From: Dyadobacter sp. CY323
Lineage (GTDB): Bacteria > Bacteroidota > Bacteroidia > Cytophagales > Spirosomataceae
DNA: 64,000 nucleotides
Assembly (NCBI RefSeq): GCF_021390245.1
Contig: NZ_JAJUXH010000016.1
Coordinates: 1 to 64,000 of the forward strand
Reading direction: 5' to 3'
Positions 1 to 8,344 of the stretch are shown piece by piece. A program made the position numbers and the translations under genes. The stretch's first letter is position 1, and every line of letters starts with the position of its first letter. The notes under the pieces are model-generated. The model was not told where the DNA came from, ran no database searches, and saw only the letters and a list, made by a program, of their open reading frames with translations.

Positions 1-44
1 CAGGCCTCATCTTAGTCTCAAAATGATGACCCCGAATGCAGTAC

Positions 45-77
45 ATAAAAAAGCCTTGGAGAAACACCCCAAGGCCT
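45..77 (-). terminator. Rho-independent terminator of the Gfo/Idh gene
   Basis: GCCTTGG (53-59) pairs with CCAAGGC (69-75) around a short loop. On the minus strand the stem is followed by a T run (complement of the A run at 47-52). It lies about 55 nt past the stop of the minus-strand oxidoreductase. Confidence 0.75.
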
Positions 78-131
78 AAACTCAATCTAAAACCGTCAAC
101 TTATTTTAGGACGCGACACTCAAAGTGCTTA

Positions 132-1169
132 TTAGTAAGCCATTACCTTCTTTTCCTTGCTGCTTTGGAACGCCAGGTCAATGACACGTGCTGTGCGGAC
201 CACCTCCTCCGGCTTTACAGCCAGTTCGGCACCGTCGACAATCGCATCATATACATTCTGGTAAAATGGCGCATAATCGCCGGCTTCGCTTTCGATGATC
301 CCGGTAAATTCCTGGCTGGATAATTTCCCCCAACGGTTCTCAGGTTCTACACCCCACGGTTTTTCAGTCGGTAAAATGTTTTTGCGCAATGTTTCTTCCT
401 GGGGATCAAGTCCGCCTTTTATAAAAGAACCTTTTGTGCCGTGGAGCACATATCTGAGTTGATTTTCATAAACCATCAGGCTGGATTTCAAAATCACCAG
501 TTTGTCTTTGTAGCCCAGACGGACATCAAAATAATCGTCAATTTCACTGTGCGGGCGCACCGATCTTACATCAGCCGTCACCGTTTCAGGCTCGCCAAAC
601 AATACCAATGCCTGGTCGATCAAATGCGGGCCCAGGTTATACAGGTTACCACCGACCGGAACGCTTTTTTCCTTCCAGGATTCCGTCGGCACCACTTCCC
701 GGTAACGGTCGTAGCGACTTTCATATTCCACGATATCGCCTAGTTTGCCTTCAGAGATCAGTTTTTTGAGTGTTAAAAAGTCGGAATCCCACCGACGGTT
801 TTGATAAGCTGTCAGGATCAATCCTTTTTCTTTGGCGAGTTCCACTAGCTGTCTTGCCTCGGCTTCTGTTGCGGCAAAGGGTTTTTCGATCACCACATGT
901 TTGCCATTTTCCAACGCGTCCATCGCATATGGAAAATGCGTGTCGTTGGGGGTACAGATAAATACAAGATCAATTTCCGGGTCGCTCAGCAGCTCATCAA
1001 TCGATCTCGCATTGCCGATCTCAGGATCAAATTCCTGTGCCTCGTTTTTGGTCCTTTCGACAACCGTTTTGATTTTAAACCCCGGATTAGTACTCAAAAA
1101 CGGAGAATGAAAATATCGGCCGGACAACCCAAACCCAATCAATCCGACATTAAGAAATTTTGAAGACAT
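132..1169 (-). CDS. Gfo/Idh/MocA family oxidoreductase (cytoplasmic)
   Basis: 345-residue NAD(P)-dependent oxidoreductase, probably acting on a sugar or cyclitol hydroxyl. The N-terminal Rossmann fold starts with VGLIGFGLSGRYFHSPF (about residues 8-24), the family EKPFA motif lies near residue 96, and the C-terminal alpha/beta domain contains GGNLYNLGPHLIDQ, holding the usual active-site His. There is no signal peptide, unlike the Tat-exported relative at 5236. Length is normal for the family. A clear promoter sits 23 nt upstream (1193-1222) and a terminator lies downstream, so it is probably monocistronic. The exact substrate cannot be told from sequence. Confidence 0.88.
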   Translation of the reverse strand: MSSKFLNVGLIGFGLSGRYFHSPFLSTNPGFKIKTVVERTKNEAQEFDPEIGNARSIDELLSDPEIDLVFICTPNDTHFPYAMDALENGKHVVIEKPFAATEAEARQLVELAKEKGLILTAYQNRRWDSDFLTLKKLISEGKLGDIVEYESRYDRYREVVPTESWKEKSVPVGGNLYNLGPHLIDQALVLFGEPETVTADVRSVRPHSEIDDYFDVRLGYKDKLVILKSSLMVYENQLRYVLHGTKGSFIKGGLDPQEETLRKNILPTEKPWGVEPENRWGKLSSQEFTGIIESEAGDYAPFYQNVYDAIVDGAELAVKPEEVVRTARVIDLAFQSSKEKKVMAY

Positions 1170-1192
1170 AGTTTTAAATTTTTACTTTAAGA

Positions 1193-1222
1193 CAAAGGTA
1201 ATTTTTAGGTTTAAAGAGTCAA
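1193..1222 (-). promoter_or_regulatory. Bacteroidota-type promoter of the Gfo/Idh gene
   Basis: On the minus strand TTG (1220-1222), a 19-nt spacer and TACCTTTG (1193-1200) match the -33 TTG / -7 TAnnTTTG pattern. The -7 box ends 23 nt before the ATG at 1169. Confidence 0.7.
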
Positions 1223-1253
1223 GAGCTAGTTTACAGCATAAAAGGGATAGTTT

Positions 1254-1283
1254 TTGAGAATTAATATGTTGACTGTATATTTG
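1254..1283 (+). promoter_or_regulatory. Promoter of the PIN toxin-antitoxin pair
   Basis: TTG (1254-1256), a 19-nt spacer and TATATTTG (1276-1283), 22 nt before the antitoxin ATG. It is divergent from, and close to, the promoter at 1193-1222, so the two transcription units share a 136-nt control region. Confidence 0.7.
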
Positions 1284-1305
1284 ACTAATACTAACTTCTT
1301 TTGCC

Positions 1306-1506
1306 ATGACAACCGAGGAAAAGAAAATCGATCTGATCGGGAAGATTGTAAAGCTTGAAAGCGATGAACTGATAGACATGGTTAACGAATTGCTTAGGGG
1401 CAATACTCAGGAAGTTAGTTCCAGAAAACCCGGCTGGGGTAAAGGAATGATCCACCATATTTCCGACGATTTCAACGATTTTATTCCCCCTGAATTTCCG
1501 TCCTGA
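1306..1506 (+). CDS. DUF2281-like antitoxin of a PIN toxin pair
   Basis: 66-residue protein. The N-terminal half is helical and charged (DLIGKIVKLESDELIDMVNEL), and the C-terminal tail GWGKGMIHHISDDFNDF resembles the toxin-binding tail of DUF2281/VapB-like antitoxins, which often end in a K-G-x2-x-SDDFD-type segment. Its stop codon overlaps the ATG of the PIN-domain gene (TGATG at 1504-1508), the classic antitoxin-toxin coupling. The family call is from resemblance only. The role as antitoxin is inferred mainly from size, order and the overlap. Confidence 0.7.
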   Translation: MTTEEKKIDLIGKIVKLESDELIDMVNELLRGNTQEVSSRKPGWGKGMIHHISDDFNDFIPPEFPS

Positions 1507-1901
1507 TGAAGAGTTACTTAATTGACACACACATTTTGCTTTGGCATTCAGCGGGTAGTGGAAAGCTTTCTGGAGAAACTCTTGAAAAACTAAATTCTCC
1601 TGAAACCCGGCTTTTAGTTAGTACGGCCACATACTGGGAGATGACAATAAAGAAAAGTTTGGGTAAACTGGATTTGGCTGTCCCAATTTCCGACTTCTAT
1701 TATTCTGCAGTAAGAAATTCTTTCTACACGATCCCCATTGATTTCAAGCATTTTCAGACCCTTGAAAACCTCCCATTGTTACACGCCGACCCATTTGACC
1801 GACTTATCATTTCGCAAGCTATTTCCGAAGATTTGACCATCATTACACAGGATCAAAAATTTAAACTTTACGAGCAATGGGTTTCCATTTTTTTGAATTG
1901 A
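1506..1901 (+). CDS. PIN-domain toxin (VapC-like ribonuclease)
   Basis: 131-residue single PIN domain, the usual VapC size. Visible metal-binding acidic positions are D7 in YLIDTHILLW, E45 in TYWEM, D95/D98 in HADPFDRLII and D116 in ITQD. That is the full acidic set expected of a Mg2+-dependent RNA-cleaving PIN nuclease. The gene overlaps the antitoxin by one base and is cotranscribed from 1254-1283. The HADPFDRLI block places it in the subgroup usually paired with DUF2281/Phd-type antitoxins. It looks intact. The RNA target is unknown. Confidence 0.88.
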   Translation: MKSYLIDTHILLWHSAGSGKLSGETLEKLNSPETRLLVSTATYWEMTIKKSLGKLDLAVPISDFYYSAVRNSFYTIPIDFKHFQTLENLPLLHADPFDRLIISQAISEDLTIITQDQKFKLYEQWVSIFLN

Positions 1902-1916
1902 CTCTAATTTAAATTT

Positions 1917-4016
1917 TCAAGGCAATGCATACGCGACATACTTATCTCCCGATTTTGTGTTGAGCTTGCCGCCTCCGCAGGCTATGACGACATATTGTTT
2001 CCCATTCACTGAATAAGTACTTGGAGACGCATAGCCAGCTGCGGGTAACTGTGCTTCCCAGAGGATTTTTCCATTTGTTTTATCAAATGCCCGGATTTGT
2101 TCATCACGGCTTGCGGCGATAAACAACAAACCGCTTGACGTAACCAGCGGCCCGCCATAATTATCCGTCCCTGTTGGTGGAATTCCCTTTTTTGTCAATT
2201 CCTTATATTCACCTAACGGAACCTGCCAGCGGCGTTGTCCCGTGTTTAAGTCCAGTGCAGTTAATGTGCCCCACGGCGGCGTGCTTACCGGGTAGCCATT
2301 CCGGTCATACCAGCGATTGTAGCCGGTATGTTGGTAGGGAACGTCGCTCGCGGAACTGTTGGCCACGAGCTCACCGGAATCTTTGTTATTCAAAAACTCA
2401 ATGATCGCATTGCGTTCTGCAAGTGATATGTGCGAAAATGACGGCATCATTCCTTTTCCGGTTTGCAGGATAGCCTGAATTTGCTCCTTTTTGAGCCGGT
2501 TGCCAACATTTAGCAAGGAAGGGTAGGAGCCGTCGTGATTGCCGGATTTGTCAGCGCCGTGGCAGGCTGCGCAATTGAGTTTGTATAGTTCAGCGCCGGT
2601 TGCGCCATTCCGGTTTTTAGGATTTGTTTTTTTTATTAATGAAGTGTAAACCGGAAGTTCTTTGGCCGGAATGTAAAGTATTCCGTCTTTGTCAGCCGCT
2701 GCGCCGCCCCATTGTGCCCCACCGTCGGTTCCGGGGAAAAAGACCGTCATTTTGGAGGTGATCGGAATGTAGGCGCTACCCGAGTTGGCGTTTTTGAGCA
2801 AAATTTCCAGTGAGTCGCGATCTGCTACAAATGCATTGAAATCTTTGGAAGTAAAGCTCTGGCGGGTAAACGGCACCGGCAAAGTGGGAATTGGCTGCGT
2901 TGGATGCAATTTCTCACCATGAATGGCTTCATAATCAAATGCAGTTTCCTTGATCGGAAATAGTGGCTTGCCGGTCACCCGGTCGAAAACGAACGTGTAA
3001 CCTTGCTTGGTAATCTGTGCGACCGCATCGACCTGTTTTCCTTTATGTGTAACGGTGATCAGGTTAGGCGTTGTTGGTGGATCCCGGTCCCATATATCGT
3101 GATGTACAAGCTGGAAATGCCACAAACGTTTGCCAGTATTGGCATCAATTGCGATAAGACAGTTGGCAAACAAATTGGCACCCGGCCGGTTTCCGCCATA
3201 AAAATCGTAGGCAGCCGATCCGGTAGGAACGTACACGATGCCCCGCTCGCGGTCAATTGCGACGCCTGCCCAGGCATTTGCTCCTCCGAAATTTTTCCTG
3301 GCGGGTTGGGATAGCCAGGTTTCAGAGCCGAATTCACCTTTTTCAGGAATGGTTTTGAAAGTCCAGACAAGCTTGCCGGTAACCACATCAAATGCCCGGA
3401 CATCGCCCAGCAATGCGCTTTCAGACTCGGCCACACGCGCACCGACGATGATCCGGTTTTTATAAATCGTATTGGGTGTGTTCGAAGAGACGAAGTCATC
3501 GGCTCCCGGTCGTTCGATGCCATTTTTAAGATTGATTTTTCCTTTCTCGCCAAAAGTTTGGATCAGTTTTCCAGTACTGGCGTCGATTCCATAAAGCCAT
3601 TTGGAGGCGCCGAAGAAAATCCGTTTGTCGCTCCCATTACTCCAGTAGGTTACCCCGCGGCTGAGTGTGCCACCAGTTTCTGCCAGGTTGGTTTTCCAGA
3701 TTTCTTTTCCAGTCGATGCGTCAATCGCAAACGCCTGGATATCGGCAGAAACCCCATAGAGTATTCCATTGATAATGATCGGATTACATTGGATCTGCGA
3801 GCGATTTCGTGTAGTGTCCGCGCCACCGGAGGCATAGGTCCACGCGACTTTTAGCTGGCCTACATTTTCTTTTGTGATCTGTTCCAGCGGGGAGTAGTGA
3901 CTTCGCGCGCCGTCGCCATTGTATTCAGGCCAATCCTGCGTTTTTGGCGCTGAAACAAAAATAAAGCTGCTAATGAATAAAAAGCAGCTTATAAATAAAA
4001 TGGGTAAATGCTTCAT
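1917..4016 (-). CDS. PQQ-dependent quinoprotein dehydrogenase with internal cytochrome c domain
   Basis: 699-residue exported protein (N-terminal hydrophobic segment about 3-22). It is a quinoprotein beta-propeller of the glucose/alcohol dehydrogenase type: many W-motif blades such as AFAIDASTGKEIWKT, YGIDASTGKLIQTFG and AFDVVTGKLVWTF, and the periplasmic-type HHDIWDRDPP segment. A heme c site (NCAACHGADKSGNHDGSYPSL, near residue 480, with an MMPSF axial-Met region) is inserted between propeller blades, and propeller sequence resumes after it to the C terminus. It would oxidise a sugar or alcohol in the periplasm and pass electrons through its own heme to the respiratory chain. It lies 21 nt downstream of the Tat-exported sugar isomerase, so the two are probably one operon. 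No PQQ synthesis genes are in the window. Confidence 0.85.
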   Translation of the reverse strand: MKHLPILFISCFLFISSFIFVSAPKTQDWPEYNGDGARSHYSPLEQITKENVGQLKVAWTYASGGADTTRNRSQIQCNPIIINGILYGVSADIQAFAIDASTGKEIWKTNLAETGGTLSRGVTYWSNGSDKRIFFGASKWLYGIDASTGKLIQTFGEKGKINLKNGIERPGADDFVSSNTPNTIYKNRIIVGARVAESESALLGDVRAFDVVTGKLVWTFKTIPEKGEFGSETWLSQPARKNFGGANAWAGVAIDRERGIVYVPTGSAAYDFYGGNRPGANLFANCLIAIDANTGKRLWHFQLVHHDIWDRDPPTTPNLITVTHKGKQVDAVAQITKQGYTFVFDRVTGKPLFPIKETAFDYEAIHGEKLHPTQPIPTLPVPFTRQSFTSKDFNAFVADRDSLEILLKNANSGSAYIPITSKMTVFFPGTDGGAQWGGAAADKDGILYIPAKELPVYTSLIKKTNPKNRNGATGAELYKLNCAACHGADKSGNHDGSYPSLLNVGNRLKKEQIQAILQTGKGMMPSFSHISLAERNAIIEFLNNKDSGELVANSSASDVPYQHTGYNRWYDRNGYPVSTPPWGTLTALDLNTGQRRWQVPLGEYKELTKKGIPPTGTDNYGGPLVTSSGLLFIAASRDEQIRAFDKTNGKILWEAQLPAAGYASPSTYSVNGKQYVVIACGGGKLNTKSGDKYVAYALP

Positions 4017-4037
4017 CAGTAAGGATTCATGATGGGA

Positions 4038-4994
4038 TTAGGATGCCGTCCAGAGTTCTTTTGCTTTTTGCAGATCTCTTCTCATCGCATCAAAAACAAC
4101 TTTATTATCGACTGTAATTTTATCCGCTCCCTGATCGGCCCCGCCTAATGGATATTCCAGGTGAAGGCAGATCGGCACATCCACTTTATTATCTTTCAGC
4201 AGTTTGAAGTATGTTTTGAAATCAACCATTCCTTCTCCCAATGGCACACTTTTCACTGCCCATTTGCCGCTCGCATTCTTATCCCAGACAAAATCTTTGA
4301 GAACGACGGTTTTAATATGCGGGCGTATGAGATTGAAACCGGTCTGCCACGAAAGCCCGCCTTCCACCGTGGCGTGACGAATGTCATATTGTGCGCCCAT
4401 TGTCTGTTTATTAGCTTTTTGCAGAATGGTCCAGATCTCAAACATCGACGCGCCTACCATCCGGCCCGAATGGTTTTGATAACATCCGTTTAATCCGAGC
4501 TTACTGTTCAGCTTACTCAATCCGGCCATCTTTTCCTGATATTCAGTGAGTATGTCAGGAATGGACTTTTGCTCATTGTATTTATACCAATTCATCCGGT
4601 AATATTTGAAACCCAGGCCTGCTGCGGTTTCCAATACCTTCTTATCGAGCGGATTACCTGCATCTTCAACCGCCGTGCAAAACATCAGTGGCGTGAATCC
4701 AACCTTTTTCATGGCCTCGACAGCCATTGGCAGGTCATTTTCAACTTTTTCAGGAAGTACATGGCCTTTTGGTCTGATAGTCAGGTCGATACCGTCGAAT
4801 CCGATTTCTTTTGCAGCCTCCGCCATATCCTGGTAATTCAGGAATTGCAGGTGTTTCGAGAATACGTTGATCTTGGGTACATCAGCAAATGAAGGATTTG
4901 GTTTTGAAAAAGCTTCATTGGCGATCATCGGGATCACACTTCCGGCGATAGCACTATTAATCAGGAAGTCGCGACGGGAAATTTGGTTGGTCAT
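4038..4994 (-). CDS. Tat-exported sugar phosphate isomerase/epimerase-like TIM barrel
   Basis: 318 residues. The N terminus has a twin-arginine signal (SRRDFLINSAIAGSVIPMIA, about residues 6-25), so the protein acts outside the cytoplasm. The rest is a xylose-isomerase-like/AP-endonuclease-2 TIM barrel: GFDGIDLTIRPKGHV, a central YYRMNWYKYNEQKS, NHSGRMVG, AQYDIRHATVEGG and a late LEYPLGGADQGADK segment supply the His/Glu/Asp metal-ligand pattern. Exported members of this fold are common in Bacteroidota next to Gfo/Idh dehydrogenases and quinoproteins and are thought to act on oxidised sugars. It leads the operon with the quinoprotein and is divergent from the Tat Gfo/Idh gene at 5236. Substrate unknown; 'sugar phosphate' is a family name only. 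Confidence 0.82.
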   Translation of the reverse strand: MTNQISRRDFLINSAIAGSVIPMIANEAFSKPNPSFADVPKINVFSKHLQFLNYQDMAEAAKEIGFDGIDLTIRPKGHVLPEKVENDLPMAVEAMKKVGFTPLMFCTAVEDAGNPLDKKVLETAAGLGFKYYRMNWYKYNEQKSIPDILTEYQEKMAGLSKLNSKLGLNGCYQNHSGRMVGASMFEIWTILQKANKQTMGAQYDIRHATVEGGLSWQTGFNLIRPHIKTVVLKDFVWDKNASGKWAVKSVPLGEGMVDFKTYFKLLKDNKVDVPICLHLEYPLGGADQGADKITVDNKVVFDAMRRDLQKAKELWTAS

Positions 4995-5235
4995 AATCTG
5001 GGTTTAGAAGTCACAAAACGGTGTTTTGCTTTTAGTTAGTCTATTAATGCTTCAAAAAAATCATTCGAATGGGATCGCTATCATAAGTGAGCAAATCCTC
5101 TTTTTTACCGGTGAATATAAAAAATGATTGACCGTCCGGCTGTTTAAGTAGTTTGAAATAAAGGACTCATCTCAGTAGAATCGCAGACTTTGATCTTTAA
5201 ATTACTTTAATCAAGGCCTCATTTTTTATAATTAT

Positions 5236-6519
5236 ATGAAGACTGAAAACCTCAACCGGCGCGATTTCCTGAAAGCTGGCGCCGTCATTTCCTCTTTCAT
5301 GATCGTCCCCAGGCATGTGCTTGGCAGGGGCTTCGTTGCTCCGAGCGACAAAGTTACCCTCGGGTTTATAGGCTGTGGAAGGCAGGCAAACGGCCTGCGA
5401 AACCGGTTCATCGATCTCCCCGATACACAAGTCGTCGCAGCTTCGGATGTATATGGTGTCAAACTCGAAACATTTGTGAATAACGTGAACAAGTGGTACA
5501 CCGAAAAGCAACCTCAGAACAACTATAAGTCGGCGACGGGATATGCAGATTTTCGGGAACTACTGGCCAGAAAAGATATAGATGCGGTTGTGATCGCGTC
5601 TCCGGACCATTGGCATGCAGCCATGGCGGTTCGGGCAGCGGAAGCAGGTAAGGATATTTATTGTGAAAAACCATTGTCATTAACTGTTAAAGAAGGGCGG
5701 GCGATGGTGAATGCGGCACGGAAACACAACCGCGTTTTCCAGACGGGCAGCATGCAGCGTTCTTCCAAGGAATTTACGAAAGCTGTCCAGCTGGTGCGGA
5801 GTGGGGCAATTGGAAAAGTAAAAACGGTGTATGTCAATGTCGGCGGACCTCCAAAAGAGTGGGATCTGAAGAGCGAAACAAAACCGGAAGGTTTGAACTG
5901 GGATTTATGGATGGGCCCAAATGCATTGGAAAGACCTTACAATAATGAGCTAGCTCCGGCCATGGACGCGACTTTCTGGCCGAAATGGCGGGATTATATT
6001 GAGTTTGGCGGCGGCGGAATGACAGACTGGGGCGCACATATGTTGGATATCGCCCAGTGGGGATTAAATATGGATAGCTCCGGGCCAAGTGAACTCGTTT
6101 ACAGCGAACCGGGCAAAGGGTTGGTTTACAAATATGCGAATGGGATTGAGGTGGTACACAGGCCTATCGAGGGAAAGCAGCATTGCCATTTTGTAGGTAC
6201 CGACGGAGAAATATTTGTAGCCAGGGGAGAATTAAGAACGACGCCTGAAACTTTAAAGGACAAAGTTTTTGAAGCGGGAGATGCGGGCGTGTATGTGAGT
6301 GAAAGTCATTACAAAGACTTTTTGAATTCGATTAAATCGCGGAAACCACCGATTTGTGATGTAGAAACCGGTCACCGGACTGCATCCGTCTGCAACATCG
6401 GCAACATTGCGTATCGGCTGAAACGGTCGTTGAAATGGGACCCTCAAAAAGAGACATTCAATGACAAAGAGGCGGATAAGCTGCTAGGCAGAAGTATGCG
6501 GAAGGAATGGAAGGTGTAA
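5236..6519 (+). CDS. Tat-exported Gfo/Idh/MocA family oxidoreductase
   Basis: 427 residues with an N-terminal Tat signal (NRRDFLKAGAVISSFMIVP, residues 7-25) followed by a Rossmann domain (VTLGFIGCGRQANGL), the motif DIDAVVIASPDHWHA, CEKPLS, and a substrate domain with DWGAHMLDIAQWGL that supplies the usual catalytic His region. Family members with Tat signals carry a bound NAD(H) out of the cell and usually catalyse 3-oxidation or 3-keto reduction steps of glycosides. The gene is divergent from the exported isomerase (241-nt gap), which supports a shared pathway. A strong terminator follows. No clear TAnnTTTG box was found upstream. Confidence 0.87.
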   Translation: MKTENLNRRDFLKAGAVISSFMIVPRHVLGRGFVAPSDKVTLGFIGCGRQANGLRNRFIDLPDTQVVAASDVYGVKLETFVNNVNKWYTEKQPQNNYKSATGYADFRELLARKDIDAVVIASPDHWHAAMAVRAAEAGKDIYCEKPLSLTVKEGRAMVNAARKHNRVFQTGSMQRSSKEFTKAVQLVRSGAIGKVKTVYVNVGGPPKEWDLKSETKPEGLNWDLWMGPNALERPYNNELAPAMDATFWPKWRDYIEFGGGGMTDWGAHMLDIAQWGLNMDSSGPSELVYSEPGKGLVYKYANGIEVVHRPIEGKQHCHFVGTDGEIFVARGELRTTPETLKDKVFEAGDAGVYVSESHYKDFLNSIKSRKPPICDVETGHRTASVCNIGNIAYRLKRSLKWDPQKETFNDKEADKLLGRSMRKEWKV

Positions 6520-6541
6520 TAGGTTTACATTTCTTTTTGAC

Positions 6542-6578
6542 AAAACCGGAGGTGCTGTACAGTATCTCCGGTTTTTGT
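6542..6578 (+). terminator. Rho-independent terminator after the Tat Gfo/Idh gene
   Basis: AAAACCGGAG (6542-6551) pairs with CTCCGGTTTT (6566-6575), and a T run follows. The loop itself contains the short palindrome CTGTACAG. Confidence 0.85.
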
Positions 6579-6635
6579 TTCTCAACCATGCCGGGCGCAT
6601 TGCGATAAATTTCCAGCGAGTTTTTCCAAAATGTG

Positions 6636-6643
6636 TATTTTTG
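6636..6643 (+). promoter_or_regulatory. -7 promoter box of tsaE, almost touching the ATG
   Basis: TATTTTTG matches TAnnTTTG and ends only 4 nt before the ATG at 6648. Either the transcript is leaderless or translation starts at the next in-frame ATG (6663). The same spacing is seen for queG. Confidence 0.6.
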
Positions 6644-6647
6644 TAAG

Positions 6648-7079
6648 ATGACCTCCCAGCCTATGACCATAACTTTCAAAGGACTTGACGAACTGGACCG
6701 CGTGGCTGCGGAACTGCTCGAAACCGGCGGAAATATTCCGGTTTGGTTGTTTGAGGGTCAAATTGGGGCTGGAAAAACCACATTGATCAAAGCGCTTTGC
6801 AAAGCATTAGGTGTCAGATCACATGTTCAAAGTCCTACATTTTCACTGGTTAATGAGTATGATGCCGGTGACAGGCTCGTGTATCATTTTGATTTCTACC
6901 GCATTAAGGACGAGACCGAAGCGCTGGATATGGGAGTGGAGGAATACTTTGATTCGGGAGAATATTGTTTCGTGGAATGGCCGGATAAAATCGAATCTTT
7001 ATGGCCCGCGAGCTATCTGAAATTACATCTTCAGGCCGATGAAAGTGGTATAAGAGTGTTAGAAGTAGTAAAAGTTTAG
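6648..7079 (+). CDS. tsaE: TsaE, tRNA threonylcarbamoyladenosine biosynthesis ATPase
   Basis: 143 residues from the ATG at 6648. ATPase that works with TsaB and TsaD to make t6A at position 37 of ANN-decoding tRNAs in the cytoplasm. The Walker A motif GQIGAGKTT (37-45), the SPTFSLVNEY block, the HFDFYR block and the FVEWPDKIE block are all present, and the length is typical. An in-frame start 15 nt further upstream (6633) would overlap the -7 promoter box and is rejected. 6663 is a possible alternative start. The alanine dehydrogenase gene follows after 38 nt and may be cotranscribed. Confidence 0.95.
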   Translation: MTSQPMTITFKGLDELDRVAAELLETGGNIPVWLFEGQIGAGKTTLIKALCKALGVRSHVQSPTFSLVNEYDAGDRLVYHFDFYRIKDETEALDMGVEEYFDSGEYCFVEWPDKIESLWPASYLKLHLQADESGIRVLEVVKV

Positions 7080-7117
7080 AGGTATTAAAATTGATTTACA
7101 CTTTCATTTGCTAATTG

Positions 7118-8344
7118 ATGGCGCAACCTCAGATTACTGGTTTTGAAGAACTTGCCAAGCAATCGGTGCTATATCCGCAAGAATCGTTGATGGCAGTCCG
7201 CAAGGATCAGAATTCACTACATATCGGTTTGCCGAAGGAAGTTTCTCTGCAGGAAAATCGCATTGCCCTCACACCGGATGCTGTCGGGATTCTAGTACGG
7301 AATGGACATGAAGTTTGGGTAGAAAATGATGCCGGGAAAGGAGCGAACCTCTCGGACCATGAATACAGTGAGGCGGGTGCCAAAATCGTGTATAGCCCGG
7401 AGGAAGTATACCAGGCAAAAGTGATCCTGAAAGTGGAGCCGGTGGTGGAAGAAGAGTTTCGTTACATTAAATCGGGTACGACACTGATCTCGGCATTGAA
7501 TCTCCCGGCTCTGGAGAAACATTATTTTGAAAAACTCAATGAGTTGAAAGCCACGGGTATAGGCTATGAACTGATTGAAGATAAAGTGGGCGGAAAGCCA
7601 ATTATCCGCGCAATGGGTGAAATTGCCGGAAGTACTGTTCTGTTAATAGCCGCGGAGTATCTCTCTACGCCAAACGGTGGCCGCGGTATCATTCTGGGCG
7701 GCATTACCGGAGTGCCGCCGACCAAAATTGTGATCCTGGGAGCGGGAACAGTCGCCGAGTATGCGACCCGCGCTGCCATTAGCGTGGGAGCGGACATTAA
7801 GGTTTTCGACAAACATATCTATCGTCTGCAAAGACTTAAATATTCGATCGGGCAAAACTTATATACCTCCATTATCGATTCGGACATTCTTGCGGAAGCC
7901 ATTGCGCGCGCCGACGTGGTGATCGGGACAATGCGGGCAGAATATGGTATCAGTCCATTGGTTGTGACAAAGGAAATGGTTTCCCAGATGAAACCGGGCT
8001 CGGTGATCATCGATGTAAGTATCGATCAGGGAGGCTCATTTGAAACTTCGCGTATGACCACGCACAAAAACCCGATTTTTAAATACAATGACGTGATCCA
8101 TTACTGCGTCCCGAATATTCCGAGCCGGGTTGCACATACGGCCAGCACTGCATTAAGCAATGTTTTTCTGCCATTTTTGCTGCAAACGGGCACAATCGGA
8201 GGTATAGAAGAAATGATTTACGCCAATCGTTGGTTTATGAAAGGAGTATACTGCCATAAAGGAACATTAACCAATTCCCACATCGCAAGAACATTCAATA
8301 TGCGGTACAAGGATTTGACATTGCTGCTGGCGGCGAGGATGTAG
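7118..8344 (+). CDS. ald: Alanine dehydrogenase
   Basis: 408 residues from the ATG at 7118 (a TTG directly before it is not needed). NAD-dependent deamination of L-alanine to pyruvate and ammonia, in the cytoplasm. It shows the AlaDH/PNT N-terminal block IGLPKEVSLQENRIALTP, the lysine in ILKVEPV, the glycine-rich NAD site VILGAGTVAEYATRAA, and the late block VIIDVSIDQGG followed by HYCVPNIPSRVAHTAS. The protein carries roughly 30 extra residues at the N terminus compared with the ~370-residue Bacillus-type enzyme. Such an extension fits Bacteroidota homologues, but this is from memory. The repeat region at 8345 begins immediately after its stop codon. Confidence 0.9.
   Translation: MAQPQITGFEELAKQSVLYPQESLMAVRKDQNSLHIGLPKEVSLQENRIALTPDAVGILVRNGHEVWVENDAGKGANLSDHEYSEAGAKIVYSPEEVYQAKVILKVEPVVEEEFRYIKSGTTLISALNLPALEKHYFEKLNELKATGIGYELIEDKVGGKPIIRAMGEIAGSTVLLIAAEYLSTPNGGRGIILGGITGVPPTKIVILGAGTVAEYATRAAISVGADIKVFDKHIYRLQRLKYSIGQNLYTSIIDSDILAEAIARADVVIGTMRAEYGISPLVVTKEMVSQMKPGSVIIDVSIDQGGSFETSRMTTHKNPIFKYNDVIHYCVPNIPSRVAHTASTALSNVFLPFLLQTGTIGGIEEMIYANRWFMKGVYCHKGTLTNSHIARTFNMRYKDLTLLLAARM

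Noticed and set aside
3059..3553. Long open frame in another frame of the quinoprotein gene
   Set aside because: Shadow of the strongly coding quinoprotein gene; no independent homology or start context.
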